A DNA stretch of 64,000 nt from Dielma sp000508965 (GCA_000508965.1 BAHV02000008.1:1-64000), one strand, 5' to 3'; positions 44,224-52,583 are shown, counted from the first letter of the stretch. Translations and numbers: made by a program. The notes: generated by a model not told the origin, from the letters alone.

Positions 44224-45036
44224 ATGATGGAAAAACTGACAAAGGAAAGTGAAACGTTGTTTATTCCGCTATATAGTAAGGCGGAAGTACATAAATATGG
44301 TGATATTTTAAAGGATGAAAAGGCGGCTGAAATTGTCAGCAGTGCTGACTATGATTTTGACCACGCGTTTAAGTCCAGGTTCCTTACCATATACATGGGT
44401 ATCAGAGCAGCGATTTTAGATGAGTATGTCAGAGCTTTTATCCAAATTCATGAGCATGCAGTCATCATTATGCTTGGCTGCGGCTTAGATGCCCGCTGTC
44501 TGCGCGTGGCAGGTGATTATGAGCAATGGTATGATTTAGATCTTCCGGATGTGATTGCCGTGCGTAAGAATTATTATCAGGAGGATGGGCGTTATCATAT
44601 GATTGCGTCATCTGTGCTGTCTTTTGAGTGGCTGAATCAGATTCAAATCAATAATCAAAGCTCAGTGCTGATTGTAGCTGAAGGATTAACGATGTATCTG
44701 AGTGAAGAAGAAAACAAAGCACTGATTTTTGCTTTAAAGAAAAAGTTTAAGAAGGCTGACTATATTTTTGATGCTTACTCTAAGTCAGCGGTATGGTGGT
44801 CTAAATATAAGAATCCAGTGAATGCAATGGGTGCTGTGATCCGTTGGGGAATGGATGATCCAACAGTGTTTGAGAGCCTGGATGCAGGTATATGCTGTAC
44901 AGCCATTCGCTCCTTCACAGAAAAGCAATGGTCAGACAAACTATCTGGCTTAACTAAATGGGCATTTCGCTTATTTTATGCCAATAGTTGGGCGGATAAA
45001 CTATATCGTATTTATTATTTTCAGATACGTTCGTGA
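44224..45036 (+). CDS. LCMT-family class I SAM-dependent methyltransferase
   Basis: 270 residues. The SAM-binding glycine motif is MLGCGLDARCLR (about 80-91), the acidic loop is YDLDLPDVIAVRKNYY, and the family-typical VAEGLTMYLSEEE lies near 155. This is the leucine-carboxyl-methyltransferase (PF04072) fold, whose bacterial members methylate small molecules or proteins and are often found with polyketide or unknown pathways. Here it stands alone, so the substrate cannot be inferred. Two adjacent ATGs (44224, 44227) are both possible starts. Confidence 0.85.
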   Translation: MMEKLTKESETLFIPLYSKAEVHKYGDILKDEKAAEIVSSADYDFDHAFKSRFLTIYMGIRAAILDEYVRAFIQIHEHAVIIMLGCGLDARCLRVAGDYEQWYDLDLPDVIAVRKNYYQEDGRYHMIASSVLSFEWLNQIQINNQSSVLIVAEGLTMYLSEEENKALIFALKKKFKKADYIFDAYSKSAVWWSKYKNPVNAMGAVIRWGMDDPTVFESLDAGICCTAIRSFTEKQWSDKLSGLTKWAFRLFYANSWADKLYRIYYFQIRS

Positions 45037-45124
45037 AAATTCAGGTATTATGCGTTTTGATGGATATATAATAAGTAGATAATAAGACTTTTCCTGCTGT
45101 TTCAGCCTGATTGTTAAAAATTGC

Positions 45125-45153
45125 TTGTTAATATAGAGAAGTTTTGATATAAT
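45125..45153 (+). promoter_or_regulatory. Promoter P1 of secG-rnr
   Basis: TTGTTA (45125-45130), a 17-bp spacer and TATAAT (45148-45153), with TG at the extended -10 position. Confidence 0.65.
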
Positions 45154-45166
45154 CTATCGGTATATG

Positions 45167-45195
45167 TTGCAATTTTTAATTAATATTGGTATACT
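45167..45195 (+). promoter_or_regulatory. Promoter P2 of secG-rnr
   Basis: TTGCAA (45167-45172), a 17-bp spacer and TATACT (45190-45195), also with extended -10 TGG. In tandem with P1. Confidence 0.65.
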
Positions 45196-45225
45196 TAAAA
45201 AGTACGTAGGAAAGGAGGGCTTATT

Positions 45226-45447
45226 ATGTTAGACATTTTATTAATGATTGTATCGGTCGTATTAATAATTCTCTCTTTAATGCAAAGTGGTAAGAACGAT
45301 GGTTTGTCTGGAGCATTTACAGGCGCTGAGGGGTTGAACCTCTTCACAAATGTAAAAGAAAGAGGACCGGAAAAAGTAATTTCCAACATGACAATGGTTG
45401 CTGGAATTCTGTTCTTCATTATTGTAATAGTAATGAGTATTAAATAA
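45226..45447 (+). CDS. secG: Preprotein translocase subunit SecG
   Basis: 73 residues, two membrane helices (about 2-18 and 52-71) joined by the conserved loop MQSGKNDGLSGAFTGAEG. A small accessory subunit of SecYEG that aids protein export. AAAGGAGGG precedes the ATG. secG next to rnr and smpB is a common order in Bacillota. Confidence 0.93.
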   Translation: MLDILLMIVSVVLIILSLMQSGKNDGLSGAFTGAEGLNLFTNVKERGPEKVISNMTMVAGILFFIIVIVMSIK

Positions 45448-45468
45448 AGACCGACCATGGTCTTTTTT
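45446..45468 (+). terminator. Terminator or attenuator between secG and rnr
   Basis: AAAGACC/GGTCTTT stem starting at the secG stop codon, with six T. It probably reduces expression of the downstream rnr genes. Confidence 0.65.
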
Positions 45469-45496
45469 ATTTTTATCAAGGAAAGAAGGTGAGCTT

Positions 45497-47719
45497 ATGG
45501 ATATTAAGCAATTATGTCTGGATATGATGTCCAGCAGTAAGTATCGGAATAAAGGGATAAGTGTTGACAAGTATCAGGAATTATTAAATATACAGGGAGC
45601 CAATCAATTTAAAGAGTTAATGAAGGCTCTGAATGAATTAGAGGATGACTGCGTATTTGTCCGGGATGCGCGTGACCGTTATTTTCTGGCAGAGGAGCTT
45701 GGCTATGTCAAGGGTGTATTAAAGGTCAATCCAAAAGGCTTTGGCTTTATTGACACGGATGAGGACAGCTGGTATGTTAATCGGGAAAGTATGAATCTTG
45801 CCCTAAATAATGATGTTGTCTTTGCTCAGACAAAGTCATTTCCTGATGGCAGCAGCGAAGCGGCGGTAGTGCGTATTCTTGAAAGGAATACAAAAAATGT
45901 CATCGGTACGATTAAAGTTCGGGATGGCCGAAAGTATTTTCTGCCGGACAGTAATTTTAATGATCATACGTTTACGATCACGAATATGGAGGATTTTAAG
46001 GTTGTTAATGATTCCAAGGTACTGGTTGTCATCACGAAATATGGCAAAACTTTAAAAGCCAAAATTGAACGGGTAATTGGCTACAAGTATGATCCGGGTG
46101 TGGATATCTTGTCGGTACTGCTGGAGCATAACATTGAACCGGAATTCCCACAGGCCGTGCTGGATGAATTAAAGAATATACCGGAGAGTGTTCAGGAAAA
46201 GGATAAGGCCGGCCGTGTTGATTGTACTGATGAGCTGATTATTACGATTGATGGCGAGGATGCCAGGGATCTTGATGATGCGGTAAGTGTAAGTAAAATA
46301 GAAAACGGTTATCGTTTGAGTGTACATATTGCCGACGTCAGCTATTATGTCAGAGAAGGCAGTGAAATCAATGCGGAAGCCTATCAGCGCGGAACTTCGG
46401 TTTATGTCGCGGATCGGGTGGTGCCGATGCTGCCGCATTATTTATCGAATGGTATTTGTTCCTTAAATCCTAAGGTTGAACGCTGTGCAATGACATGTGA
46501 TATGAATATTGATACAAGCGGTACGATAACCTCATATAAAATTTATCCTTCGATTATTAAGACTACGGAGCGTATGACTTATACCGCAGTCAATAAAATT
46601 ATTGACGGCGATGAAGAAACTTGTGCTCAATACCCGCACCTGCTTGAAATGGTAAAAGATATGTTGGCCTTAAGTCAGATTATCCGTACCCGCCGTGAAG
46701 GGCTGGGAGCCATTGATTTTGATACCCGTGAGGGAAAGGTGATACTTGATGAACAAGGAAAACCGATCGACGTAGTATTGCGTGAGAGGGGTATCGCTGA
46801 GCGGATTATTGAAGATTTTATGATTCAGGCCAATGAGTGTGTAGCCGCTCATGTGAAATGGATGGAAATACCGTCTGTTTACCGAATTCATGAACAGCCG
46901 GAGCCTAAGAAAATGCGTGATTTTGTGAAAATTGCCAATATCATGGGTTATAAGTTTAAAGGCAATGTAATGAATCTGCGGCCTAAGCAGTGTCAGCAGA
47001 TGTTGGAGGATGCTAAGAATACTCCTGAATATCCTGTATTGTCTGTATATCTTTTACGCTGTATGGCTAAGGCACGCTATGATGCCAAGCCAATCGGACA
47101 TTTTGGTTTGGCATTGAATGACTATACGCACTTTACTTCACCAATCCGCCGTTATCCGGATTTGATCGTTCATCGGATGCTGAGAAAGTATTACATTAAC
47201 GGTTTAACTGATGCCGGTATTATGGAGAAGGATGAAAAGTGGGTGGAAAAAGCAGCAATTCAGTGCAGTGACACGGAAGTGAATGCAGTCATGGCAGAAC
47301 GTGATGTTGATGATATGAAGAAAGCTGAATACATGGAAAAGCATATCGGTGAAGAATATCCAGGCATCATCAGCAGTGTGACAAAGTTTGGCATCTTTGT
47401 GGAATTAGCAAATACGATCGAAGGCTTGGTTCATGTCTCCAACCTTGAAGATCATTATGATTATGATGAGGATAGCCGCTCATTGATTGGACGCGGCAGC
47501 GGAACAGTTTTGAAAATGGGTATGCCGGTCATGGTGAAGGTTCTTGATGCTTCCCGCTTTAAAAAGCAGGTTGATTTTCAGCTGATAAACGAGAAGGGCA
47601 TGAAGAGCAAAAAAGATAAGGATAAAAAGAGCAAGGATAAAAAAGATAAGAAGCTGAAAAAGCCGGAGCATAAGCCTAAGAAGAGTAAGAAGGAATTTGA
47701 AAAGAGGAAGCGGAAATGA
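45497..47719 (+). CDS. rnr: Ribonuclease R
   Basis: A processive 3'-5' exoribonuclease that degrades structured RNA, including mRNAs released by trans-translation. 740 residues: a helix-turn-helix-like N-terminus, two cold-shock domains (about 70-215), the RNB catalytic domain with DARDLDDAVS (about 254) and TSPIRRYPDLIVHR, an S1 domain (about 610-690) and a long Lys-rich tail typical of RNase R. It overlaps capA by 4 bp. Confidence 0.96.
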   Translation: MDIKQLCLDMMSSSKYRNKGISVDKYQELLNIQGANQFKELMKALNELEDDCVFVRDARDRYFLAEELGYVKGVLKVNPKGFGFIDTDEDSWYVNRESMNLALNNDVVFAQTKSFPDGSSEAAVVRILERNTKNVIGTIKVRDGRKYFLPDSNFNDHTFTITNMEDFKVVNDSKVLVVITKYGKTLKAKIERVIGYKYDPGVDILSVLLEHNIEPEFPQAVLDELKNIPESVQEKDKAGRVDCTDELIITIDGEDARDLDDAVSVSKIENGYRLSVHIADVSYYVREGSEINAEAYQRGTSVYVADRVVPMLPHYLSNGICSLNPKVERCAMTCDMNIDTSGTITSYKIYPSIIKTTERMTYTAVNKIIDGDEETCAQYPHLLEMVKDMLALSQIIRTRREGLGAIDFDTREGKVILDEQGKPIDVVLRERGIAERIIEDFMIQANECVAAHVKWMEIPSVYRIHEQPEPKKMRDFVKIANIMGYKFKGNVMNLRPKQCQQMLEDAKNTPEYPVLSVYLLRCMAKARYDAKPIGHFGLALNDYTHFTSPIRRYPDLIVHRMLRKYYINGLTDAGIMEKDEKWVEKAAIQCSDTEVNAVMAERDVDDMKKAEYMEKHIGEEYPGIISSVTKFGIFVELANTIEGLVHVSNLEDHYDYDEDSRSLIGRGSGTVLKMGMPVMVKVLDASRFKKQVDFQLINEKGMKSKKDKDKKSKDKKDKKLKKPEHKPKKSKKEFEKRKRK

Positions 47720-48879
47720 AGAAGCTCATCGTAATTCTTTCAGCATTCTTGATGCTGAGCGGCTGCAGCAGGGCAGTGGAGTCCGTAGATGTTCCTGAAA
47801 TAAAAGAACCTGAGGCAGAGATGCCAATAGAAGAACCGGAGCCTGATCGTATTGTTGATTTTATTGCGGTTGGGGATAATCTGATTCATGGCGCTATTTA
47901 TTATGATTCTGAAGTCCGGCATCAGGGCTATGAATTTGATGAACTGTATGAGGAAATTAAGCCCTATGTACAGGCGGCTGATGTTGCTTACATCAATCAG
48001 GAAACGATATTGGGCGGCACTGAGCTGGGATTAAGTCATTATCCGATGTTTAACTCACCGCAGGAGATCGGTACGGCACTGGTTAATACCGGCTTTGACT
48101 GGATCGCCTCCAGCAGCAATCATTCAATGGATAAATTCGAGGAAGGCATTATCAGTTCTGAAAATTTTTGGGAACAGTATCCTGAAATTGTAACAACGGG
48201 CTTGAATCGAACTGAAGAGGAACGTTATCAGGATAAATTCATTGAAAGAAATGGTGTAAAATTTGGTGTTTTAGGTTATACTTATGGTACCAATGGCATA
48301 CCTTTGCCTGAGGGTAAAGACTATTTAGTGAATATTTACAGTGAAGAGCGGCTTCGTGAGGATGTTGAGGCTATGCAAGGCAAATGTGATGCGATTCTTG
48401 TTTCAATGCATTGGGGTATCGAATATTCTACAATACCCAGTGAGGAGCAAAGATATTTCGCACAGCTGCTTGCTGATCTGGGGGTTGCTGTGGTAATCGG
48501 TGAGCATCCGCATGTCATTCAGCCGATGGAATGGGTTGAAGGTAAGAATGGCAATCAGACGCTGGTAATATATTCGCTGGGGAATTTTATGTCGGCTCAG
48601 GATGGTGATTTGAATATGCTGGGCGGTATGGCATCCTGGTCGATCAGAAAAAATGGCAAGACAGGTGCAATCAGCATTGAAAATGTGAAATTCTATCCGA
48701 CAGTTACGCATTTTGAACCGGTATTTACTAAGTTTAAATCTTATTTATTAAAAGATTATACTGATGAACTGGCTTCTCAGCATGGCTTAAATGGCTATGC
48801 GGGACAGACGATAACCCGTCAGTTTTTCATTGATGCTGTGAATGAGATCATGAATGATCAGTTCGAAATTATTTATTAA
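47716..48879 (+). CDS. CapA-family lipoprotein (metallophosphatase-like)
   Basis: 387 residues. Lipobox LSGC, an acidic Glu/Pro linker, then the PGA_cap domain with metal-binding VGDNLIHG (about 53), INQETIL, ASSSNHSMDK, SMHWGIEY and GEHPHVIQP. The family is related to calcineurin-like phosphatases and includes the poly-gamma-glutamate synthesis protein CapA/PgsA. No capBC genes are nearby, so a capsule role is doubtful and a cell-envelope hydrolase is as likely. Translationally coupled to rnr (ATGA overlap). Confidence 0.85.
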   Translation: MKKLIVILSAFLMLSGCSRAVESVDVPEIKEPEAEMPIEEPEPDRIVDFIAVGDNLIHGAIYYDSEVRHQGYEFDELYEEIKPYVQAADVAYINQETILGGTELGLSHYPMFNSPQEIGTALVNTGFDWIASSSNHSMDKFEEGIISSENFWEQYPEIVTTGLNRTEEERYQDKFIERNGVKFGVLGYTYGTNGIPLPEGKDYLVNIYSEERLREDVEAMQGKCDAILVSMHWGIEYSTIPSEEQRYFAQLLADLGVAVVIGEHPHVIQPMEWVEGKNGNQTLVIYSLGNFMSAQDGDLNMLGGMASWSIRKNGKTGAISIENVKFYPTVTHFEPVFTKFKSYLLKDYTDELASQHGLNGYAGQTITRQFFIDAVNEIMNDQFEIIY

Positions 48880-48893
48880 AAGGAGTTGAGAGT

Positions 48894-49343
48894 ATGGGGA
48901 AATTAATTGCAGAGAATCGTAAGGCGCGTCATGATTATTTCATTGAGGATCGCTATGAGGCCGGTATTGTGCTGCAGGGAACGGAAATTAAATCGGTAAG
49001 ATTGGGCCATGTCCAGCTGAAGGATTCATATATCAGTTTTTCCGGCAATGAAGCATTTGTTAAGGAAATGCATATTTCCCCTTACGAATATGGTAATCGT
49101 TTCAATCATGATGAAACAAGGGTGCGTAAGTTATTGCTTCATAAAACGGAAATTCGTAAACTTCAGGATAAGGTTAAACTGAAGGGGTATACGATCGTGC
49201 CATTGTCCGTATACTTGAGTAAAGGGCGTTTAAAAGTGGAAATTGCTCTTGCTAAAGGTAAGGATCTGCATGATAAGCGCAACAGTGAGAAAGAACGAGA
49301 TGCCAAGCGTGAAATTGAGAAAGCATTAAGAAGTCATTATTGA
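48894..49343 (+). CDS. smpB: SsrA-binding protein SmpB
   Basis: 149 residues. Binds tmRNA and brings it to stalled ribosomes. ENRKARHDYFIEDRYEAGIVL at the N-terminus, GTEIKSVR and the C-terminal basic tail (DKRNSEKERDAKREIEKAL) that inserts into the empty mRNA channel. AAAAGGAG precedes the ATG. The tmRNA gene begins 45 bp downstream. Confidence 0.97.
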   Translation: MGKLIAENRKARHDYFIEDRYEAGIVLQGTEIKSVRLGHVQLKDSYISFSGNEAFVKEMHISPYEYGNRFNHDETRVRKLLLHKTEIRKLQDKVKLKGYTIVPLSVYLSKGRLKVEIALAKGKDLHDKRNSEKERDAKREIEKALRSHY

Positions 49344-49344
49344 G

Positions 49345-49372
49345 TTGAAAATACCCTTGCCTATGTTATAAT
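49345..49372 (+). promoter_or_regulatory. Promoter of ssrA
   Basis: TTGAAA (49345-49350), a 16-bp spacer and TATAAT (49367-49372), about 16 bp before the mature tmRNA 5' end. Confidence 0.75.
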
Positions 49373-49388
49373 ATGTAGGCAGCAACAT

Positions 49389-49768
49389 GGGGCTGTCATG
49401 GTTTCGACAGGGATATGTTTGGTGCAGACTGCAGTCGTGTCGCTACGTAAAGGCTTAAAAAATAACTGGAAAAAATTTCTTAGCAAACTTATTCGGTGGA
49501 AACCGTCAAGTTGCTTTTGCTGCTTAATTAACCTAACAACTGGTTTGCAGCCGTCCAATCAGGTTTTGCCTTTAGGCTTGGTTTGGGTGTAAGAGATAAA
49601 GGATAGGGGTGTACCTTTGTTTGAGAAGTGCATCATGAAAATTCCATCAAACGCCTCAGGAAGAGTTTGTTCATCGCTACTTGCTGAGTAATTAGTATGA
49701 AATAAACTGTAGACGTCTGTACGAGGAACTATTTTTGGACGCGGGTTCGACTCCCGCCAGCTCCACCA
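49389..49768 (+). ncRNA. ssrA: Transfer-messenger RNA (tmRNA), tag ANLFGGNRQVAFAA
   Basis: The 5' GGGGCTG pairs with CAGCTCC before ACCA at the 3' end to form the tRNA-like acceptor, and the 3' part has the T arm GGGTTCGACTCCC. The tag reading frame runs from the GCA resume codon at 49483 to the TAA at 49525-49527. It encodes ANLFGGNRQVAFAA, ending in the degradation signal AA. Adjacent to smpB and rnr. The 3' end doubles as the insertion site of the prophage that follows. Confidence 0.95.
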
Positions 49769-49778
49769 ATATGTTAAT

Positions 49779-49805
49779 AAACGCCTGTTTATGGGCGTTT
49801 TTATT
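49779..49805 (+). terminator. Intrinsic terminator of ssrA
   Basis: AAACGCC/GGCGTTT stem with T-rich tail, nearly identical to the terminator after tRNA-Ala at 136-160. Confidence 0.85.
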
Positions 49806-49817
49806 ATGTCAAAATAT

Positions 49818-49855
49818 TTTAGGTCTTATTTAGGTCTTAAAACTAAGACCTAAAT
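49818..49855. repeat. TAGGTCTTA repeats at the left attachment region
   Basis: TTTAGGTCTTA occurs twice in direct orientation (about 49818-49828 and 49829-49839) and once inverted, so that ATTTAGGTCTTA (49828-49839) and TAAGACCTAAAT (49844-49855) form a perfect 12-bp inverted repeat. Located between the tmRNA terminator and the integrase stop. Candidate integrase arm-binding sites. No T run is present for a terminator of the integrase gene. Confidence 0.55.
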
Positions 49856-49871
49856 GATTTATAATGGTGCT

Positions 49872-51086
49872 TTACTGTCCTGATTTCTTAATGATTTCAT
49901 TCAGGTAATTGACGCAGATTTCTCTTTGCTCAGGGAACATATGAGTATATGTATCTAAGGTTTCAGTAACACTTGAATGACCTAATCTTGATGATATAAG
50001 CTTCACATTCATATTTCCATTTATCAGCAGTGAAGCGTGAGAATGCCTGAACCCATGAAGTGTGATGTGTTTGAGTTCGGCACTTAACATTGCTTTATCT
50101 GCAATTCTTCTTATGGTAGTTTCTGAGAGAGGTTTATATGTACCAAACACAAACCACTTATTATTAAAACCGTATTTTCTTTCTTCATGCGTTTTTCTGT
50201 CATCAAGCATTTTGATTATATTTTCAGATAAATCTATTACTCTAATTGAAGATTCGTTTTTAGGATTCTTAAGAAGATATCCACCATTTATCACCTTACG
50301 ACTAAGTGACTGATTTATATTAATTGATTTGCCGTCATATTTATCCCAGGTTAAAGCAAATACTTCACCTGGCCGACAACCGGTATAATACATGAAATTA
50401 AAAAAATCTTTATGGGGAGTTGGTACAAATTCGATAAATGCGTTAAATTCATTAAAGGTATAATAATTCTCTTCTTCTTCAATTGAAGGAGCTTCAACTT
50501 TTTTTCTCTTGAAATTACCTTGTACTTTTGCAGGGTTCTTTTGCAAACCATAATAAGTGACTCCATACTCAAGGATGGTGCTTAGTAAAGTGTGCAATTC
50601 CATCAGATAGTTTTTTTTGAATTTTGCCATTACTTTTATATCCGGTTTACCTTTTTGCTTAATGGTTTGTTTAACATATTCCTTTGAGTACATGGTATCT
50701 TGCCACTGTCTTATTGTAAGAGGTGTAATATTTTCAATCATAAGGTCTTTAAAATAAGGCTCAATATGACCTTTAATTTTACTCATTTTAGTAACTAGGG
50801 TAGTTTCCTCGTTATTATTAGTCATGTCATTTTTGTACATGGCTAGTAGTGTAGAGAATTTTACTCCACTTGCAGTTGCTTGATTCAAGTGATTGGCGAT
50901 AAAGTCTTCTTCGGCTTTTTTAGCTTGTTTCATTGTATCGAAGCGTTTACTGTTTTTCTGCCTTCTTTGACCTGAGATTGTTGTGTAATAATACCTGAAC
51001 CTATATTTTTCAACCTCTTTATATATGGCATTACCGTCCTTGTCTAGCTTGCTTGTTTTTATTTTAACCTTTACTTTCTCAATCAT
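49872..51086 (-). CDS. int: Tyrosine-family phage integrase
   Basis: Site-specific recombinase of the prophage, 404 residues: Arm-DNA-binding N-terminus (about 1-60), SAM-like core-binding domain (about 75-180), then the catalytic domain. The catalytic residues are Arg in TGCRPGEV (about 238), His-x-x-Arg in LHGFRHSHASLL (about 345), His in RLGHSS and Tyr in DTYTHMF (about 380). AAGGAGGG precedes the ATG. It reads toward the tmRNA, the usual integrase orientation at attL. Confidence 0.94.
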   Translation of the reverse strand: MIEKVKVKIKTSKLDKDGNAIYKEVEKYRFRYYYTTISGQRRQKNSKRFDTMKQAKKAEEDFIANHLNQATASGVKFSTLLAMYKNDMTNNNEETTLVTKMSKIKGHIEPYFKDLMIENITPLTIRQWQDTMYSKEYVKQTIKQKGKPDIKVMAKFKKNYLMELHTLLSTILEYGVTYYGLQKNPAKVQGNFKRKKVEAPSIEEEENYYTFNEFNAFIEFVPTPHKDFFNFMYYTGCRPGEVFALTWDKYDGKSININQSLSRKVINGGYLLKNPKNESSIRVIDLSENIIKMLDDRKTHEERKYGFNNKWFVFGTYKPLSETTIRRIADKAMLSAELKHITLHGFRHSHASLLINGNMNVKLISSRLGHSSVTETLDTYTHMFPEQREICVNYLNEIIKKSGQ

Positions 51087-51098
51087 TTTAAACCCTCC

Positions 51099-51127
51099 TT
51101 GTTATAAATTTAAAAATTTAGTATAAT
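51099..51127 (+). promoter_or_regulatory. Promoter of the integrase-adjacent small RNA
   Basis: TTGTTA (51099-51104), a 17-bp spacer and TATAAT (51122-51127), pointing away from the integrase gene. Confidence 0.6.
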
Positions 51128-51132
51128 GAGGG

Positions 51133-51229
51133 TACAATAAAAAGCACGTGGTCAAACGTAATTTATTGTACCTGCGATATTGGTAGTATCGCTGATCACT
51201 CCTTGTTGGTAGCATGGAGTGATTTTTTA
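51133..51229 (+). ncRNA. Candidate prophage small RNA with repeated TTGGTAG loops
   Basis: The promoter at 51099-51127 leads into about 95 nt that end in an intrinsic terminator. GGTACAATAAA (51131-51141) pairs perfectly with TTTATTGTACC (51162-51172). GCGATA-TTGGTAG-TATCGC (51174-51192) forms a hairpin. ATCACTCC/GGAGTGAT (51195-51202/51216-51223) forms the terminator stem with a loop that again contains TTGGTAG, followed by T. No open reading frame of useful length lies inside. It could act on mRNA or protein through the exposed loops. No family recognised. The rest of 51230-51375 is AT-rich and shows nothing clear. Confidence 0.55.
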
Positions 51230-51375
51230 ATTGATGTAAAATTTAATTATATTAATTGAATAATATTTTAAATTTACACTAATTACCTATTTTATTAAAT
51301 GGCTTAATGCAATAAAATATAATAGTGACGTCACATAGTATTTATAGTTGCCACAAACCCCAGAATGGAGAAACT

Positions 51376-51540
51376 ATGAATCACTGTTATGAAATTAGAT
51401 TTATCGTTAACGAAGCTTGTCATCAGATTACAATCAACTATAAGAACCTTAGCGTTGAAATAATAACGGAACAGGTACTGACTGATGATGAGAAAGAATA
51501 TTTTATGAATGCCATCTCGAGATGCTGTCAGGAGGACTGA
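51376..51540 (+). CDS. Small prophage protein, unknown
   Basis: 54 residues, mixed alpha/beta, with four Cys. AATGGAG lies 7 nt before the ATG at 51376. The longer in-frame start at 51325 has no ribosome site. It is convergent with the repressor gene (18-bp gap) and downstream of the small RNA terminator. No family recognised. Confidence 0.45.
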   Translation: MNHCYEIRFIVNEACHQITINYKNLSVEIITEQVLTDDEKEYFMNAISRCCQED

Positions 51541-51558
51541 AAAGTTCTCCTTTTCATG

Positions 51559-52473
51559 TTACCAATGGATACGGCTTATCTCTACAACGCCTATAATTCT
51601 TAGCTTGTGTTTCTTCATTTCATCTTCAGTAAAATACAAATCGTCAATTTCAGGATCTTTAGCTTTTAATATCATTAAACCTTTATCTTTTTTTACCTGT
51701 CTAATGATGGCATCATTATCGTCAATCAATATAACAGCTATATCACCGTCTTCGGCATAGTCTTGCTTTTTAGCGATTACTATATGCTGTATACCTTTAA
51801 AGGGCATCATTGTATTGCCTTTATCTAAGAGTGCAAAATAATCATCGGGATAGGTGATTTCATTTGGCAATTCTTCTTTGCCAATAGAGTTCAGTGTATC
51901 AATACGAGGATATTCTGTTGAAATCGATTCAAAAATAGGAAGTGATTTATCTAATGAGTGAGCGATTTCTTTTGTCTGTGACTGTACCATTTCATCAGAA
52001 AAACCAGCTAAATATAACTCATTCACCTTAAGATAATCCGCTATAATTGCTATTTTATCATTTTTTGCATCGAATTTACCTTTTAGATATTGTGAGATTA
52101 ATGCTTGACTGAGTCCTGTTCCTTTTGCTAAGTCGGAAGCTTTTTTGTTTTTATAATCCAAAGCTTTCTGCAATCTCACGGCAAAATTTTTGCCAGAAAT
52201 CTCAGATTGTTTATTTAAGGGGGACATATTTGTTTTATCAAGTTGAATTATATCTCTATAACTATTTCTAATAGGTGTTTTTCCATATAAATAATTCATA
52301 TCAACATTAAAATAATCTGCTATTGCTTCTTTGGTATCTTCGTTAGGAAATCTTTTATTATTTTCCCACATACCTACTGTACTTGGAGCAACATTCAATA
52401 TTTTAGCAAATTGTTCTTGACTCAAATTTCGTTCTAGTCTTAACAATTTAATTGTTTCGCCCATCGTTCTCAT
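51559..52473 (-). CDS. Phage CI-type repressor with two HTH domains and S24-like C-terminus
   Basis: 304 residues. The first XRE helix-turn-helix lies at about 5-60 (LSQEQFAKILNVAPSTVGMW) and a second at about 95-150 (KASDLAKGTGLSQALISQYL). The S24/LexA-like peptidase fold follows from about 210. Its catalytic positions look altered: GNTMMP where GDSMEP is usual (Ser to Thr), and AIIRQVKK where a catalytic Lys is expected (Lys to Arg). Self-cleavage may therefore be impaired. It probably represses the divergent cro-side promoter through the nearby palindromic operators and also controls itself. Confidence 0.85.
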   Translation of the reverse strand: MRTMGETIKLLRLERNLSQEQFAKILNVAPSTVGMWENNKRFPNEDTKEAIADYFNVDMNYLYGKTPIRNSYRDIIQLDKTNMSPLNKQSEISGKNFAVRLQKALDYKNKKASDLAKGTGLSQALISQYLKGKFDAKNDKIAIIADYLKVNELYLAGFSDEMVQSQTKEIAHSLDKSLPIFESISTEYPRIDTLNSIGKEELPNEITYPDDYFALLDKGNTMMPFKGIQHIVIAKKQDYAEDGDIAVILIDDNDAIIRQVKKDKGLMILKAKDPEIDDLYFTEDEMKKHKLRIIGVVEISRIHW

Positions 52474-52496
52474 ATATTCACATCCTTCTCACACGT

Positions 52497-52525
52497 ATAA
52501 TAACACAAAACGTGGGAAAATCAAA
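52497..52525 (-). promoter_or_regulatory. Repressor promoter (PRM-like) with internal operator
   Basis: On the minus strand TTGATT, a 16-bp spacer and TATTAT precede the repressor start. Operator O1 lies between the two elements. Confidence 0.45.
52503..52515. promoter_or_regulatory. Operator O1 (ACACAAAACGTGG)
   Basis: An imperfect copy of the palindrome CCACAAAATGTGG found at O3 and O4, within the repressor promoter. Confidence 0.55.
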
Positions 52526-52534
52526 TAAAAAATT

Positions 52535-52547
52535 ACACAAATTGTGT
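52535..52547. promoter_or_regulatory. Operator O2 (ACACAAATTGTGT)
   Basis: A perfect palindrome with a 3-bp centre, touching the -35 of the cro-side promoter. Same half-site family as O1, O3 and O4. Confidence 0.6.
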
Positions 52548-52575
52548 TGACACAGCTATTTTGTAATGATAATAT
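52547..52575 (+). promoter_or_regulatory. Early lytic promoter (PR-like)
   Basis: TTGACA (52547-52552), a 17-bp spacer and TAATAT (52570-52575), driving the Cro-like gene. Confidence 0.7.
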
Positions 52576-52583
52576 GAGGATGT

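Noticed and set aside
48894..49343. Prophage starting upstream of smpB
   Set aside because: smpB and ssrA are core genes with normal neighbours. Phage-type genes begin only after the tmRNA terminator.
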